Virus record (IMG/VR): IMGVR_UViG_3300009514_000006
Coordinates: 61,615 to 125,614 of that record
DNA: 64,000 nt
Strand: one strand, 5' to 3'
From: a virus
The translations under genes and the position numbers were made by a program. Each line of letters opens with the position of its first letter. Position 1 is the first letter of the stretch. The notes beneath the pieces were generated by a model. It saw only the letters and a program-made list of their open reading frames with translations, did no database searches and was not told where the DNA came from. Below are positions 1 through 8,303 of this stretch, in pieces.

Positions 1-1104
1 AGAGCCAGTACCGAAAGGTGAATGATTAAGGATAGGTAGACCATACTCAGTTCCCGTAAACACCAAGTTACTAGCAGTCTTGGCTGTGTTTTTATTCAAT
101 TGATTGATGTCTGTTACACCACCAGTGAACTTACTATTTAGGATGTAGTACTCCACACCACTAAGATGTTTCGTCAGCACCTGACCGGGGGTCTCTATGA
201 TAGAAACAGTGCCATTTATGTAAGCAGTAGTGGGATCTGTATCCAAGAAAACTGAAGGCTGGTTAAAGGGCAACACCTGACCGCCATCAGTTGCTGTGTC
301 GGTAATATGTGTGGCCTCTACATGGTACAGACCACCGTCCCTACCTGCGCTGGTCAATATGTTCAGTATCTGTATAGAAACCGACGCCTTCGCTTGGAAC
401 TTATTGACATCAATACCGTAACCCGAGATTGTCACGGTAATGAAACCGCTGGTAGACACAAAAACACCGTTGTTCGTAATAGGAGGCGTAGTAAAACTGT
501 CTAGAACAGCGACTCCGTTAGCGTCATACACCCGCACAACAAAAGTGCTATCGCCGCCAAAACCAGTAGTATTGGCAGGAGTGGTTAGTGTAATAGAAGT
601 GGATCTTGAAGCATCGTGATTAGTAGCCCCTACTGTACCAGCACCGAAGGGATTCCCTTCGGCTACATTAGGCACAGCAATACGAGCGGACACCCGTTCA
701 ACCGGGTCAGTGACTCCTGTGGGCCAGTAAGGTTGGTATGCCGGGGCCGGGTGGTAGATTGTAACCTCAGAGGGACCGGTCTGAATAGCTTCAACCTCAG
801 ATCCTCCTTTGAACACCAGTCTAGAAACATTAGTAAGAACTAATGTGTTATCATTGTCTACAGTTAACGAACCACCGCCCCCGCCACCAATACCAGCTCC
901 TGTAGGAGGGGTGTACCACCGAGCAGTGGGGTTGGCGTCAATAAGCTCTATGATCCTCTGTATTTGGGATCTAAGAGCATTGAAATCAAACTCAGCCGTA
1001 GATATACCAGGACCAGGCTCCATTGTAGGACCCGCCGGAACGGTATCATCGTAAGCAGTGCTATTAAACAGCTGCTTATCTTGGCGTAGCTTGTTGTTGG
1101 CCAA
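1..1104 (-). CDS. Virion/tail-associated protein, C-terminus cut by window edge
   Basis: The reading frame is open from a TTG start at 1104 to the window edge, at least 368 codons. An AAAGGA ribosome site lies just upstream, and the TTG directly follows the TAA of the preceding small membrane-protein gene. The visible protein has an N-terminal helical segment, a glycine-rich linker near residue 75 (six or more Gly), then Thr/Val/Gly-rich beta sequence typical of fibre or baseplate proteins. No catalytic motif is seen. It is the last visible gene of the minus-strand virion block, so a tail or fibre role is inferred from context and composition. The exact function is unknown. Confidence 0.7.
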   Translation of the reverse strand, partial: MANNKLRQDKQLFNSTAYDDTVPAGPTMEPGPGISTAEFDFNALRSQIQRIIELIDANPTARWYTPPTGAGIGGGGGGSLTVDNDNTLVLTNVSRLVFKGGSEVEAIQTGPSEVTIYHPAPAYQPYWPTGVTDPVERVSARIAVPNVAEGNPFGAGTVGATNHDASRSTSITLTTPANTTGFGGDSTFVVRVYDANGVAVLDSFTTPPITNNGVFVSTSGFITVTISGYGIDVNKFQAKASVSIQILNILTSAGRDGGLYHVEATHITDTATDGGQVLPFNQPSVFLDTDPTTAYINGTVSIIETPGQVLTKHLSGVEYYILNSKFTGGVTDINQLNKNTAKTASNLVFTGTEYGLPILNHSPFGTGS

Positions 1105-1299
1105 TTATCGTCCTTTACGAGGCCAAACAAGGTGACCGCCCAGGAAACCCAGTATAAAGGCTATAGGAGTTCCGCCCTGGGCAATAACTTCAGTTATTGT
1201 GTCCCCTTCAATACCATTGGAATACGCAATAATATCCCAAATGGTTATGACCGCTACGATACCCAAAAGAACAAAAATGGTAATTTTCCTTGTCGTCAC
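1105..1299 (-). CDS. Small two-helix membrane protein, holin-like candidate
   Basis: A 64-residue protein with two hydrophobic segments, at about residues 6-26 and 43-60. They are separated by a short polar loop with acidic residues, and the protein ends in a basic tail (PRKGR). Size, two helices and basic C-terminus fit a class II holin, which would permeabilise the inner membrane at lysis. The endolysin gene, however, lies 35 kb away on the other strand. The start overlaps the stop of the upstream gene by 4 bp (ATGA). Other small membrane proteins in the window (15692-16030, 33497-33766) compete for the holin role. Confidence 0.6.
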   Translation of the reverse strand: MTTRKITIFVLLGIVAVITIWDIIAYSNGIEGDTITEVIAQGGTPIAFILGFLGGHLVWPRKGR

Positions 1300-1892
1300 G
1301 GGGTGGTCTCCTGTCTGATAATGCTGTAATGGCAGGTAAAATACTTGAAGGAGGAGTCTGTGAGATCATCATTAATTATAATCTTCACATAATCATCTGT
1401 GTCGCCCCTTAGTCTTGTAATGCCACCAAAGCTTAGACTACTAGTCAAGATATCGTTCTTACCTTCATGACCATAGGCTAGTCCAGCCACTGGCGTAAGA
1501 CGCACGAAATCCTCAGTCAGTTTATACCGATTAAACTCAGCTGCTATGCCATTGGATTTAATCTCCAAAGCTATGCCATTCACAAGAGGATTTATATAAG
1601 CGAAATGATTACCATCAGTAATAATTTCTTTAGCAACTAAGGTAAACCTAAGTTCAACTATATGCTCATCTATCTCCGGAGAGTCTCCTGGAATAGCGTC
1701 CAACTGAAAAATAACTGGAGTGGAGCTGCCGTCTACTAACAGACTTGTCTGCCCCGGCACGCCCACTTGCTCAAACAGGGCTGTAGTAACAAGAGACAAG
1801 TCTTCAGCTACAGCCTGACCTGACTGTAGCTGTAAAAAGTTCTTGCTATTCCCAGTTATGGTAATGAGCGGTGGAGTAAATACCGTGGTCAT
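1296..1892 (-). CDS. Virion protein, distant paralogue of two plus-strand virion genes
   Basis: A 198-residue beta-rich protein without catalytic motifs. Its middle and C-terminal parts follow the same pattern as the products of 36708-37310 and 44261-44893. All three have an 'LxNGI/L-x-x-E/F' strand pair near residue 105, a 'KLTEDFVR' or equivalent helix, and a terminal 'I-N-D-D-L-T/S...Y-F-T-C' strand. This suggests one beta-sandwich fold used three times. It sits between fibre genes and is probably a tail or fibre-associated structural protein. The family has no name I recognise. Confidence 0.65.
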   Translation of the reverse strand: MTTVFTPPLITITGNSKNFLQLQSGQAVAEDLSLVTTALFEQVGVPGQTSLLVDGSSTPVIFQLDAIPGDSPEIDEHIVELRFTLVAKEIITDGNHFAYINPLVNGIALEIKSNGIAAEFNRYKLTEDFVRLTPVAGLAYGHEGKNDILTSSLSFGGITRLRGDTDDYVKIIINDDLTDSSFKYFTCHYSIIRQETTP

Positions 1893-1908
1893 TAATCTTC
1901 CTTATCGA

Positions 1909-3576
1909 TTAAGGAATCAATTTGTGGATATCGTTAATCTGCTCTTGCAATGCGTCATTCTTATGAGACAACTCCTTAACTGCTTCAATCAAAAGAGCTA
2001 CAAGCCGATCATAATACACAGCCATAGTGCCAAGATCGTCTTCTTGCACATGGACCACTTCTGGGATCACCGCCAACACTTCTTGTGCGATGAGCCCTAT
2101 TTCATGTCCATTACTGGTCCGCTCGTCTTTTTGTTCGATCCAGTCATAATATACACCCCTAAGCATCTGAACTTTAGATAGAGCATCTGTCACTGTCTCA
2201 ATATTTGTTTTATGTCTCTGATCTGACGACGTATGGTAGGTTCCGTGGGTACCTGACACATCGCCGTTCGTTGCAATCGAAAAAGTATTGGCACCGAGAG
2301 CCGTGTTTGCGGTGAACTTGAATTTGTCCGAGTCACTGTTATCAATACCCGCAGACCAGCCCTGGACCCCGGCTATCTCGTACTCGACGTAGGGATCACC
2401 ACCACTCGCTCCCCCAACCTGCAGCTGTAGCTGCACATGAGAGACCGCGTTGGTGTTGTCTCCGTGGCGTAGGCGCCAATAATTTTGCTGTCCAGCAGTA
2501 TTATGATGAGCGTCTAATCGAATCCCTGCCGACGGTACTACATTGCCAATACCGATTGCTCCGTCCGCCTGAATACGGAGCCTCTCAACAGGAGATGTTG
2601 TTCCATCTGCCGCTGTAAAAAATGCAATCCTTCCCGGCATGGACGAAGCACTAACTGTCCCTGCTCCGTCTATTCCCATCAACATATATGCAGTGTTGTT
2701 CCAAGTAGTGCCATTGTGCGATCCTTGTACAATAAATTTCATAATATCGTCACCGATTACAGTAGCCGTTGGTGACGAAGACGTACCACGCGCACGGCGA
2801 CACACAAGCTGATTACCTTCGCTAACCGTGGGTCCGTATGTGTCAAACGCTACGGTTGTCTGCACTCCAGTATTTCCGCGAATATGAAAATCTGTTTCAG
2901 GAACAAGACCTACTCCTACCCAACCATTGTTCGCAATACGGAGCCTCTCAAGAGGTGTTAGTGTTCCGTCTGCCGCTGTCCAGAACGTGATCCTTCCGGG
3001 CATAGATGAGGCACTAACTGTCCCTGTGCTGTCTATTCCCATCAACATATATGCAGTGTTGTTCCAAGTAGTGCCATTGTGCGATCCTTGCACAATGAAC
3101 GACATAATATCGTCACCGATTACAGTAGCCGTTGGTGACGAAGACGTACCACGCGCACGACGACATACAAACTGATTACCTTCGCTAGCGGTAGGTCTAT
3201 ATGTATCAAACGCTACGGTTGTCTGCGCTCCAGTGTTTCCGCGAATATGAAGATCTGTTTCAGGAACAAGACCTACTCCTACCCAACCATTGTTCGCTAT
3301 GTGGAGTCTTTCGGCGTTGTTCGTAAGAAAACCTAGATCGTAATTGTCAGTATTACCTAGTGTGCGATCTGCTCCACCGGCCTCACCACCATTTGAAAAG
3401 TCTCCACCACCACCGGCACCAAGAACAGTGTCTGTGCCAACATCGTCAGTAAACACTAGAACATTAGGTGTATCATTTCGCACCCATAGAGTTCCGTCCC
3501 CGGCCGCTGGTGCACCTCCTGGAACAGAGGCTACCTCGTCAAATGCTAGCCCCTCTGATTTAATATTCTTTGCCAT
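1909..3576 (-). CDS. Tail fibre/spike with C-terminal S74 intramolecular chaperone
   Basis: A 555-residue trimeric-fibre-type protein. The N-terminus (LAFDEVASVPG...LWVRND) resembles fibre anchors also seen at 37913 and 39105. Residues about 95-340 hold two nearly identical 121-residue blocks. From about residue 442 to the end lies a peptidase S74 (endosialidase-type) chaperone domain with the SDQRHK signature. Ser451 and Lys456 are spaced as in the known Ser-Lys dyad, and the rest is a helical coiled-coil tail. In this family the C-terminal domain drives trimer folding and then cuts itself off. The receptor-binding part would be the region just before it. Confidence 0.88.
   Translation of the reverse strand: MAKNIKSEGLAFDEVASVPGGAPAAGDGTLWVRNDTPNVLVFTDDVGTDTVLGAGGGGDFSNGGEAGGADRTLGNTDNYDLGFLTNNAERLHIANNGWVGVGLVPETDLHIRGNTGAQTTVAFDTYRPTASEGNQFVCRRARGTSSSPTATVIGDDIMSFIVQGSHNGTTWNNTAYMLMGIDSTGTVSASSMPGRITFWTAADGTLTPLERLRIANNGWVGVGLVPETDFHIRGNTGVQTTVAFDTYGPTVSEGNQLVCRRARGTSSSPTATVIGDDIMKFIVQGSHNGTTWNNTAYMLMGIDGAGTVSASSMPGRIAFFTAADGTTSPVERLRIQADGAIGIGNVVPSAGIRLDAHHNTAGQQNYWRLRHGDNTNAVSHVQLQLQVGGASGGDPYVEYEIAGVQGWSAGIDNSDSDKFKFTANTALGANTFSIATNGDVSGTHGTYHTSSDQRHKTNIETVTDALSKVQMLRGVYYDWIEQKDERTSNGHEIGLIAQEVLAVIPEVVHVQEDDLGTMAVYYDRLVALLIEAVKELSHKNDALQEQINDIHKLIP
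2580..3305. repeat. Tandem 363-bp in-frame duplication inside the S74 fibre gene
   Basis: Two successive 363-bp units encode 121-residue blocks that differ at only a handful of residues. Each carries the same 'NNGWVGVGLVPETD', 'RRARGTSSSP' and 'GSHNGTTWNNTAY' words. Nucleotide identity is high, which points to recent duplication or gene conversion. The result lengthens the fibre shaft or doubles a binding block. Confidence 0.9.
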
Positions 3577-3585
3577 AAATTCCTC

Positions 3586-6500
3586 TTACGGTAAAAACGT
3601 AGCACTCTCTACGAAACGAATAAAATCACACCTCATAATCATGGACCCAGGAGAAGCTGTGGAGGTGTTCTGGAAGTCAATGCCTACAGCATCCATTGCT
3701 CCAGCATGCGTGTCTGACCCTAGATAAGCCCAGGACCCCTCGCTGGTAGCGACCCAACCATGATACGTAGTGCCTATTTTTTGAATACCAACATACCCAG
3801 GGAGCCCCGCTAAGGCAGCCCCACCAGCACCAGCCGTGTCGTCCATACGGGCCGAGGTACCTATAGTTGTAGGACTTCCCGATACTATCTTACGAAATTC
3901 GATACGGACATCACTACTGGAATCCTGTAGCAGTCTAATCTCCACCGTGTCTGTGGCGGAGAAGCCTCCTCCGGATTTGACAAAAAAGCGCAGCGACACA
4001 GTTGAGTCCCCACTTACAGGGGAACCAGAGCGCCAGCTAAAACCTATCCTAGACCAAATGAATAGATCAGTAGGTATTGTAAGGCTCTTAAAAATGCCAT
4101 GAGTACCAGTAATTCCTGGTTGGACAAACAACCATGAACTACCAGCATCACTTCCTCTGTGTCTGATCTGGGCTCTTGCTGTGTTTGCTGTAACTACAGT
4201 GTAAGGATCAGGCTTAGCACTAAAATCAAGTGCGGCTGTAAATCCTGTTTGTTCCCAAATAGAATCTAAGCTGGTAGATCTGAACTCCTCATCGTCAGCA
4301 TTGACTATAAGGGGATAACCCCAAAGATCATCTGCTGAAATTCCTGTTTGCTGAAAATCAGATAGAGTAAAGTCAATGGTATCTCCGCTGGTTAGCGGAG
4401 CTGAGAGTATCACCCTTAAAGTGGTTGTGGTTCTGTCCGACCCCGCTACCTCCGGACAGGTAAGAGCAACCAAACTACCAGAAACAGTTCCTAAGGACGC
4501 CTCTACTATATAAGAGTCATCGGGCATTGCCGATGGTATCGTTATAGTAAAGTCAGTAAGAGTGGCCGTAAAGTCGGTACCCGCAACCCTACTAAAGCTC
4601 TTAGTAGAAATAGAGTTTTCTACAGCAGAAGTAACGCTGTCCTTCACCAAGAAATCTATTTGATCACCAGATGTTAAAGCAGCAGATGTGATCACTCTAA
4701 AAGTAGTAGTTGTCCGATCTCCCGGATCCGAATCCGGGAAATTCATAAAGACTAAGTCAGCTACCCCGGCGAGGGTTCCAGTAACGGTATAGGAATCATC
4801 CCCCATAGCAGAGGGCAATGTTACCGTGAAATCACTCCCAGTACCCCCAGACGCCGTGAATCTAAACCGTTGGGTTAGTACTCCTCCAAATGTAGAGCTT
4901 TGATCTTCCCCAATAACAAAATCAATCTGATCACCCGAAACAAGAGGAGCCGAAGTAACCACTCTAAAGGAGCTGGTGCTTCTATCGGACCCAGCAGAAT
5001 CCGGACAGCTCACACTAAAGGTACTATTACCAGAGGGAGTGGCTACTACGACATACGAATCATCATCCTGTGCCTCGGGTAGAAACACCGTAAAATCACT
5101 ACCTTCGCCACCCGTAGCAACATACCTGACTCTTTGGACAACCACATTTGAAGTAGCACCTCCAGTGGCTGTTACCGAAATGGTCAGAGTTTCGTCTCCT
5201 CCGTCATTTCCCTCGGTTAGAGTTATGTCAGTCCCTGCGATAAGCTTGCCATTTAGGTAGCCGCTAGTAGTATCGTTGGACGACACAAGGGAATACTTAC
5301 CTAGATTTAGGTTAGTGCCAGTATTTATTGCGTGCGTTAGCGTGCCATTAACAGCTACGTATAATTGCTCTGTACCTAGGGCTGCAGTGGCGCCTATGAC
5401 AGTCTGTCCGTACCCATCAAGAACCGTGATACCATTACTTTGTGTATTGTACAAATGGAGGGCTGTTGACGACTGAGACTGGACTATACCGCCAATAGTG
5501 GCCCCTCCTTGAAACACTAGCTGGGACTGCACATACACTACAGTATCTGCGCCGCCAGGAGCAGCAAACTTAGCATTATACACAGTCGCATCAAAACCAA
5601 ATGATGGGGATATGTTACCTATGCCTACTTTGCCAGTAGAGTCAATCGTAAACCTAACTGTTCCGCTAGCGGTGTCATCAATTATGTTGAAATTACCCAC
5701 ACCTATGCCGGAACCAGTACCACTTGATCCAAGTGAGTAAACTCGGCCACCAGCAGTATTGTTAGTAATTTTGAAGAGTGTGTCGGTAGCAGGACTTTCA
5801 ATGTGCAGAGGGCGAACACCCTTGGCAGTTGTGTCCCCAAGAACATGAAGAAATGTGTCTGGAGTAGACTGGCCTATGCCGACCTCACCAGTCGGATATA
5901 TCCACATCCTTGTAGAGAAACCTGGCTGGAGCTTAATCTCTTGCCCTGCTGGCGCCGAATATCCACCCGACCTAGCAATAAAGTTATTCGCATCAAGATC
6001 CACGTATCCGCTGTTAGAAAAATTGCGAGCACGTATAATAGCAACATCATTAGTAAATGAAGCACTAGTACCCAGCAACAGCTGCGTTCCACTAACCGTT
6101 ACATTACCTCCAAACACAGATGCAGCTGATCCCGTTGTCTCAATAGCCAAACCACTCCCATTATGCGCCACAGTAAGACCAGATCCGCTAGAATTGGCCC
6201 CTATTGTAAGGGATATACCTACAGCAGCCGCAGCCGATCCCGGTTCTCTAGTAACACTCAACGCAGAAGTAGTATCGGCAGTATCGGCATCAAGTACTAC
6301 TGCTCCTGAATCTACAGTTATGGTCCTGCCAGACCCACTACCTCCAGAACCATCATAAGCTTCATCTAAATTTGATGCTGCACCGGCCCCTGCTGGGGTC
6401 TCCCACGTTGCCAAACCAGTGGCATCTGAAGTCAATACCTTGCCCGATCCGGGAGAACCTCCTACAATTTTGACTTGACCATCGACATGTAGCTTGGCGT

Positions 6501-7446
6501 CAATAGTACCAGTAGTAAAGGCACCGACGCCAACATCACCATTCTCATCTATAACTAATCGGTCGTTGCCAGAGGACAGATCCCGCACACGAAAACCCAC
6601 CTGCATAACAGGAGAGCCTCCTCCAGAGGCGTCTGAAATGATCTGCCAAGCTCGCCCGCCCTGGATCCGCATAAAGGCAGCTTGGGTGGCTACAGTTTCT
6701 ATGCTAGACCCTACATCCGCAGAGTCAGATCCAATAGTTAACTTAACTCCAGTATCCCAACTCTGCTTGCTGATCCCTACGTTGCCGCCAAAATAGCTAT
6801 TGTTACTAACAGCATAGAAGGCCCAGTTATTAGCGGCCCCTGATAATGGGCTTGCCAAAAACCCAAACTGATACTGCACGGTCATGGAGCCTAAATTAGT
6901 TCCATCCTCGGCTCTAAAAGCAGATGAATACAGGACATCACCAGAGGCCGACCCGTTGATATCAAAGGCTCTAGCACCAAAGCCCGTTAGGGACATGGTT
7001 GTGCTGGCCCAGTTACCTATGTTGTCGCTATCTATAGTAACCGTCGAATAGGCCCCAACATTAACAGTTGAGGTATTGGGGGTTCCTGTAGTATTGGTGA
7101 TTACGTTCCCTAAAAACGAGCCTCTAACATTTGGAGCGCTCGGGTTCGTATTTTTAGGAGCGACAACTAAGTCGCCAAGAGAAAAAGAACCGATAGAGGG
7201 ATGGGTGCCAATCTGGGCAGTTCCTCTGTGTACCAGGACACCCACATCATCTATCGATAGCCGTGCTGTCCCTGCTGTACTAATAGAAAAGGTATCAGCC
7301 GCAGACAGAAAAAAACCCGTACCGGGACTAGTAAGAAAACCATGAGGAGCAGACGCAGAACCCGCAGGAAGAGCAATGGAGTCCCCTGCAGGGACCTGTG
7401 CTACTTGTCCTTCATCATTTAATACTATTACCCTACGGGCTGTCAT
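3586..7446 (-). CDS. Large tail-fibre-like protein (1286 aa)
   Basis: A 1286-residue protein dominated by Gly, Ser, Thr and Val, with short beta repeats such as 'GNVGIGxxxP' and 'GKVLTSDATGLATWE'. The latter is shared with the 1502-residue fibre at 8304-12812. Residues about 775-1025 contain three tandem modules of about 85 residues. Each has 'DFTV-x-LP', 'DDSY-x-V', a 'CPD/PD..GSDRTT' turn and 'FRV-x-TSAPL-x-SGD-x-IDF', which looks like a beta-sandwich repeat. The C-terminal 230 residues resemble a lectin-like sandwich. No S74 domain is present. It lies directly between two other fibre genes. A long side fibre or tail-tip protein is inferred. Confidence 0.8.
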   Translation of the reverse strand: MTARRVIVLNDEGQVAQVPAGDSIALPAGSASAPHGFLTSPGTGFFLSAADTFSISTAGTARLSIDDVGVLVHRGTAQIGTHPSIGSFSLGDLVVAPKNTNPSAPNVRGSFLGNVITNTTGTPNTSTVNVGAYSTVTIDSDNIGNWASTTMSLTGFGARAFDINGSASGDVLYSSAFRAEDGTNLGSMTVQYQFGFLASPLSGAANNWAFYAVSNNSYFGGNVGISKQSWDTGVKLTIGSDSADVGSSIETVATQAAFMRIQGGRAWQIISDASGGGSPVMQVGFRVRDLSSGNDRLVIDENGDVGVGAFTTGTIDAKLHVDGQVKIVGGSPGSGKVLTSDATGLATWETPAGAGAASNLDEAYDGSGGSGSGRTITVDSGAVVLDADTADTTSALSVTREPGSAAAAVGISLTIGANSSGSGLTVAHNGSGLAIETTGSAASVFGGNVTVSGTQLLLGTSASFTNDVAIIRARNFSNSGYVDLDANNFIARSGGYSAPAGQEIKLQPGFSTRMWIYPTGEVGIGQSTPDTFLHVLGDTTAKGVRPLHIESPATDTLFKITNNTAGGRVYSLGSSGTGSGIGVGNFNIIDDTASGTVRFTIDSTGKVGIGNISPSFGFDATVYNAKFAAPGGADTVVYVQSQLVFQGGATIGGIVQSQSSTALHLYNTQSNGITVLDGYGQTVIGATAALGTEQLYVAVNGTLTHAINTGTNLNLGKYSLVSSNDTTSGYLNGKLIAGTDITLTEGNDGGDETLTISVTATGGATSNVVVQRVRYVATGGEGSDFTVFLPEAQDDDSYVVVATPSGNSTFSVSCPDSAGSDRSTSSFRVVTSAPLVSGDQIDFVIGEDQSSTFGGVLTQRFRFTASGGTGSDFTVTLPSAMGDDSYTVTGTLAGVADLVFMNFPDSDPGDRTTTTFRVITSAALTSGDQIDFLVKDSVTSAVENSISTKSFSRVAGTDFTATLTDFTITIPSAMPDDSYIVEASLGTVSGSLVALTCPEVAGSDRTTTTLRVILSAPLTSGDTIDFTLSDFQQTGISADDLWGYPLIVNADDEEFRSTSLDSIWEQTGFTAALDFSAKPDPYTVVTANTARAQIRHRGSDAGSSWLFVQPGITGTHGIFKSLTIPTDLFIWSRIGFSWRSGSPVSGDSTVSLRFFVKSGGGFSATDTVEIRLLQDSSSDVRIEFRKIVSGSPTTIGTSARMDDTAGAGGAALAGLPGYVGIQKIGTTYHGWVATSEGSWAYLGSDTHAGAMDAVGIDFQNTSTASPGSMIMRCDFIRFVESATFLP

Positions 7447-7451
7447 CTCAC

Positions 7452-7784
7452 CTACTTAGTTGCTTCACGGTCAACAACAGTCCCATCTGGGTTAATTTGC
7501 TTTTCTTTGAGGTTAATGTTGTACTTATTCTGTATCGCCCCAAAAAAGTTAGATTGATTATTCCTTAAAATTGTCTCCTCAGCATTCAAAGCGCGCTCAG
7601 CCTGAGACAAGGCGGCTCGTTCCGCAGCAACCCGCCTGCCCTCAGAAGAGAACAGGTCAATACGAAGCATCTCCTCTTCGGTTAGGCGCAGTTCTTTGGT
7701 CTTTGCCGGGATATCAATTACAGTATTATCCTTAGATTCCATAGTCTTACCATTGCTCCTTTTACTCTTCTTTTCAGTTGACAT
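7452..7784 (-). CDS. Small coiled-coil protein, paralogue of the next gene
   Basis: A 110-residue highly charged protein. It has a Lys/Ser-rich N-terminus, a long heptad-like helix at about residues 33-75 rich in Glu, Ala and Arg, and a C-terminal 'NKYNI-NLKEKQINPDGT' segment. The product of 7788-8144 has the same plan (helix, then 'K-GIDVDDPSKGKWDF'), so the two look like diverged duplicates. Several tailed phages carry such a short coiled-coil protein next to fibre genes, but I cannot assign a function. It could be a fibre chaperone or a structural linker. Confidence 0.6.
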   Translation of the reverse strand: MSTEKKSKRSNGKTMESKDNTVIDIPAKTKELRLTEEEMLRIDLFSSEGRRVAAERAALSQAERALNAEETILRNNQSNFFGAIQNKYNINLKEKQINPDGTVVDREATK

Positions 7785-7787
7785 GAC

Positions 7788-8144
7788 TCAGCTTTCTTTC
7801 TTTGTAAACACACCTTCTGCAATGTTAAAATCCCACTTACCCTTAGAGGGATCATCCACATCAATACCCTTTTCTGCTGCGTACACGCCTACTTTATTGC
7901 GCATGGCACTTTCCAAGTCAAGCATCTGCTGGGTAAGCTTGACTCTGTGCAGCTGCAGAAGTGCCTCTCTCCGGGATAACAGAGCTATCTCCTTATCCAT
8001 GCTATTGAGGTTGGTCTGCATCTCCTGAATCTCGGACTTCTGCTCCTCTGTAATGGATACCGAGGAAGCCTTTTCTACCGGCTCAGGGGTCTTGCTTTTA
8101 ACGGGAAGTGGCTTTTTGCCTGTTTTGCTCTTATTCTTTGCCAT
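7788..8144 (-). CDS. Small coiled-coil protein
   Basis: A 118-residue charged protein with a Lys/Pro-rich N-terminus, a long amphipathic helix (about residues 32-90) and a C-terminal 'GKWDFNIAEG' motif. I chose the ATG at 8144 over the in-frame one at 8156 because GGAG lies 6 nt upstream of the former. The gene is the first after a promoter (8196-8224) and a hairpin terminator (8247-8268), so it starts a new transcription unit that continues into the 1286-residue fibre. Function is unknown; fibre assembly is a guess from its neighbours. Confidence 0.65.
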   Translation of the reverse strand: MAKNKSKTGKKPLPVKSKTPEPVEKASSVSITEEQKSEIQEMQTNLNSMDKEIALLSRREALLQLHRVKLTQQMLDLESAMRNKVGVYAAEKGIDVDDPSKGKWDFNIAEGVFTKKES

Positions 8145-8195
8145 ATAAAACTCCATATACTAATAAACTCAATGAGTTACAGGTCACAGGGCTCT

Positions 8196-8224
8196 ATTAT
8201 CTCCCAAATTAGTCATATTTTCAA
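8196..8224 (-). promoter_or_regulatory. Sigma-70-type promoter upstream of 8144
   Basis: On the minus strand, TTGAAA (8224-8219), a 17-bp spacer and GATAAT (8201-8196). The predicted transcription start is near 8189, giving a leader of about 45 nt. Confidence 0.7.
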
Positions 8225-8246
8225 GCATTAACGGCTCAATGAAACA

Positions 8247-8268
8247 GGGAGCGGGTTTCCCCGCTCCC
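8247..8268 (-). terminator. Hairpin terminator after the 1502-aa fibre gene
   Basis: A perfect 9-bp GC-rich stem (GGGAGCGGG with its complement) closes on a GAAA tetraloop when read on the minus strand. TGTTTC follows, a weak U-tract. It lies between the end of the fibre gene and the promoter of the next unit. Confidence 0.65.
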
Positions 8269-8303
8269 ATCACTTTACATGTTATCTACACAAAGGTTAG
8301 GCA

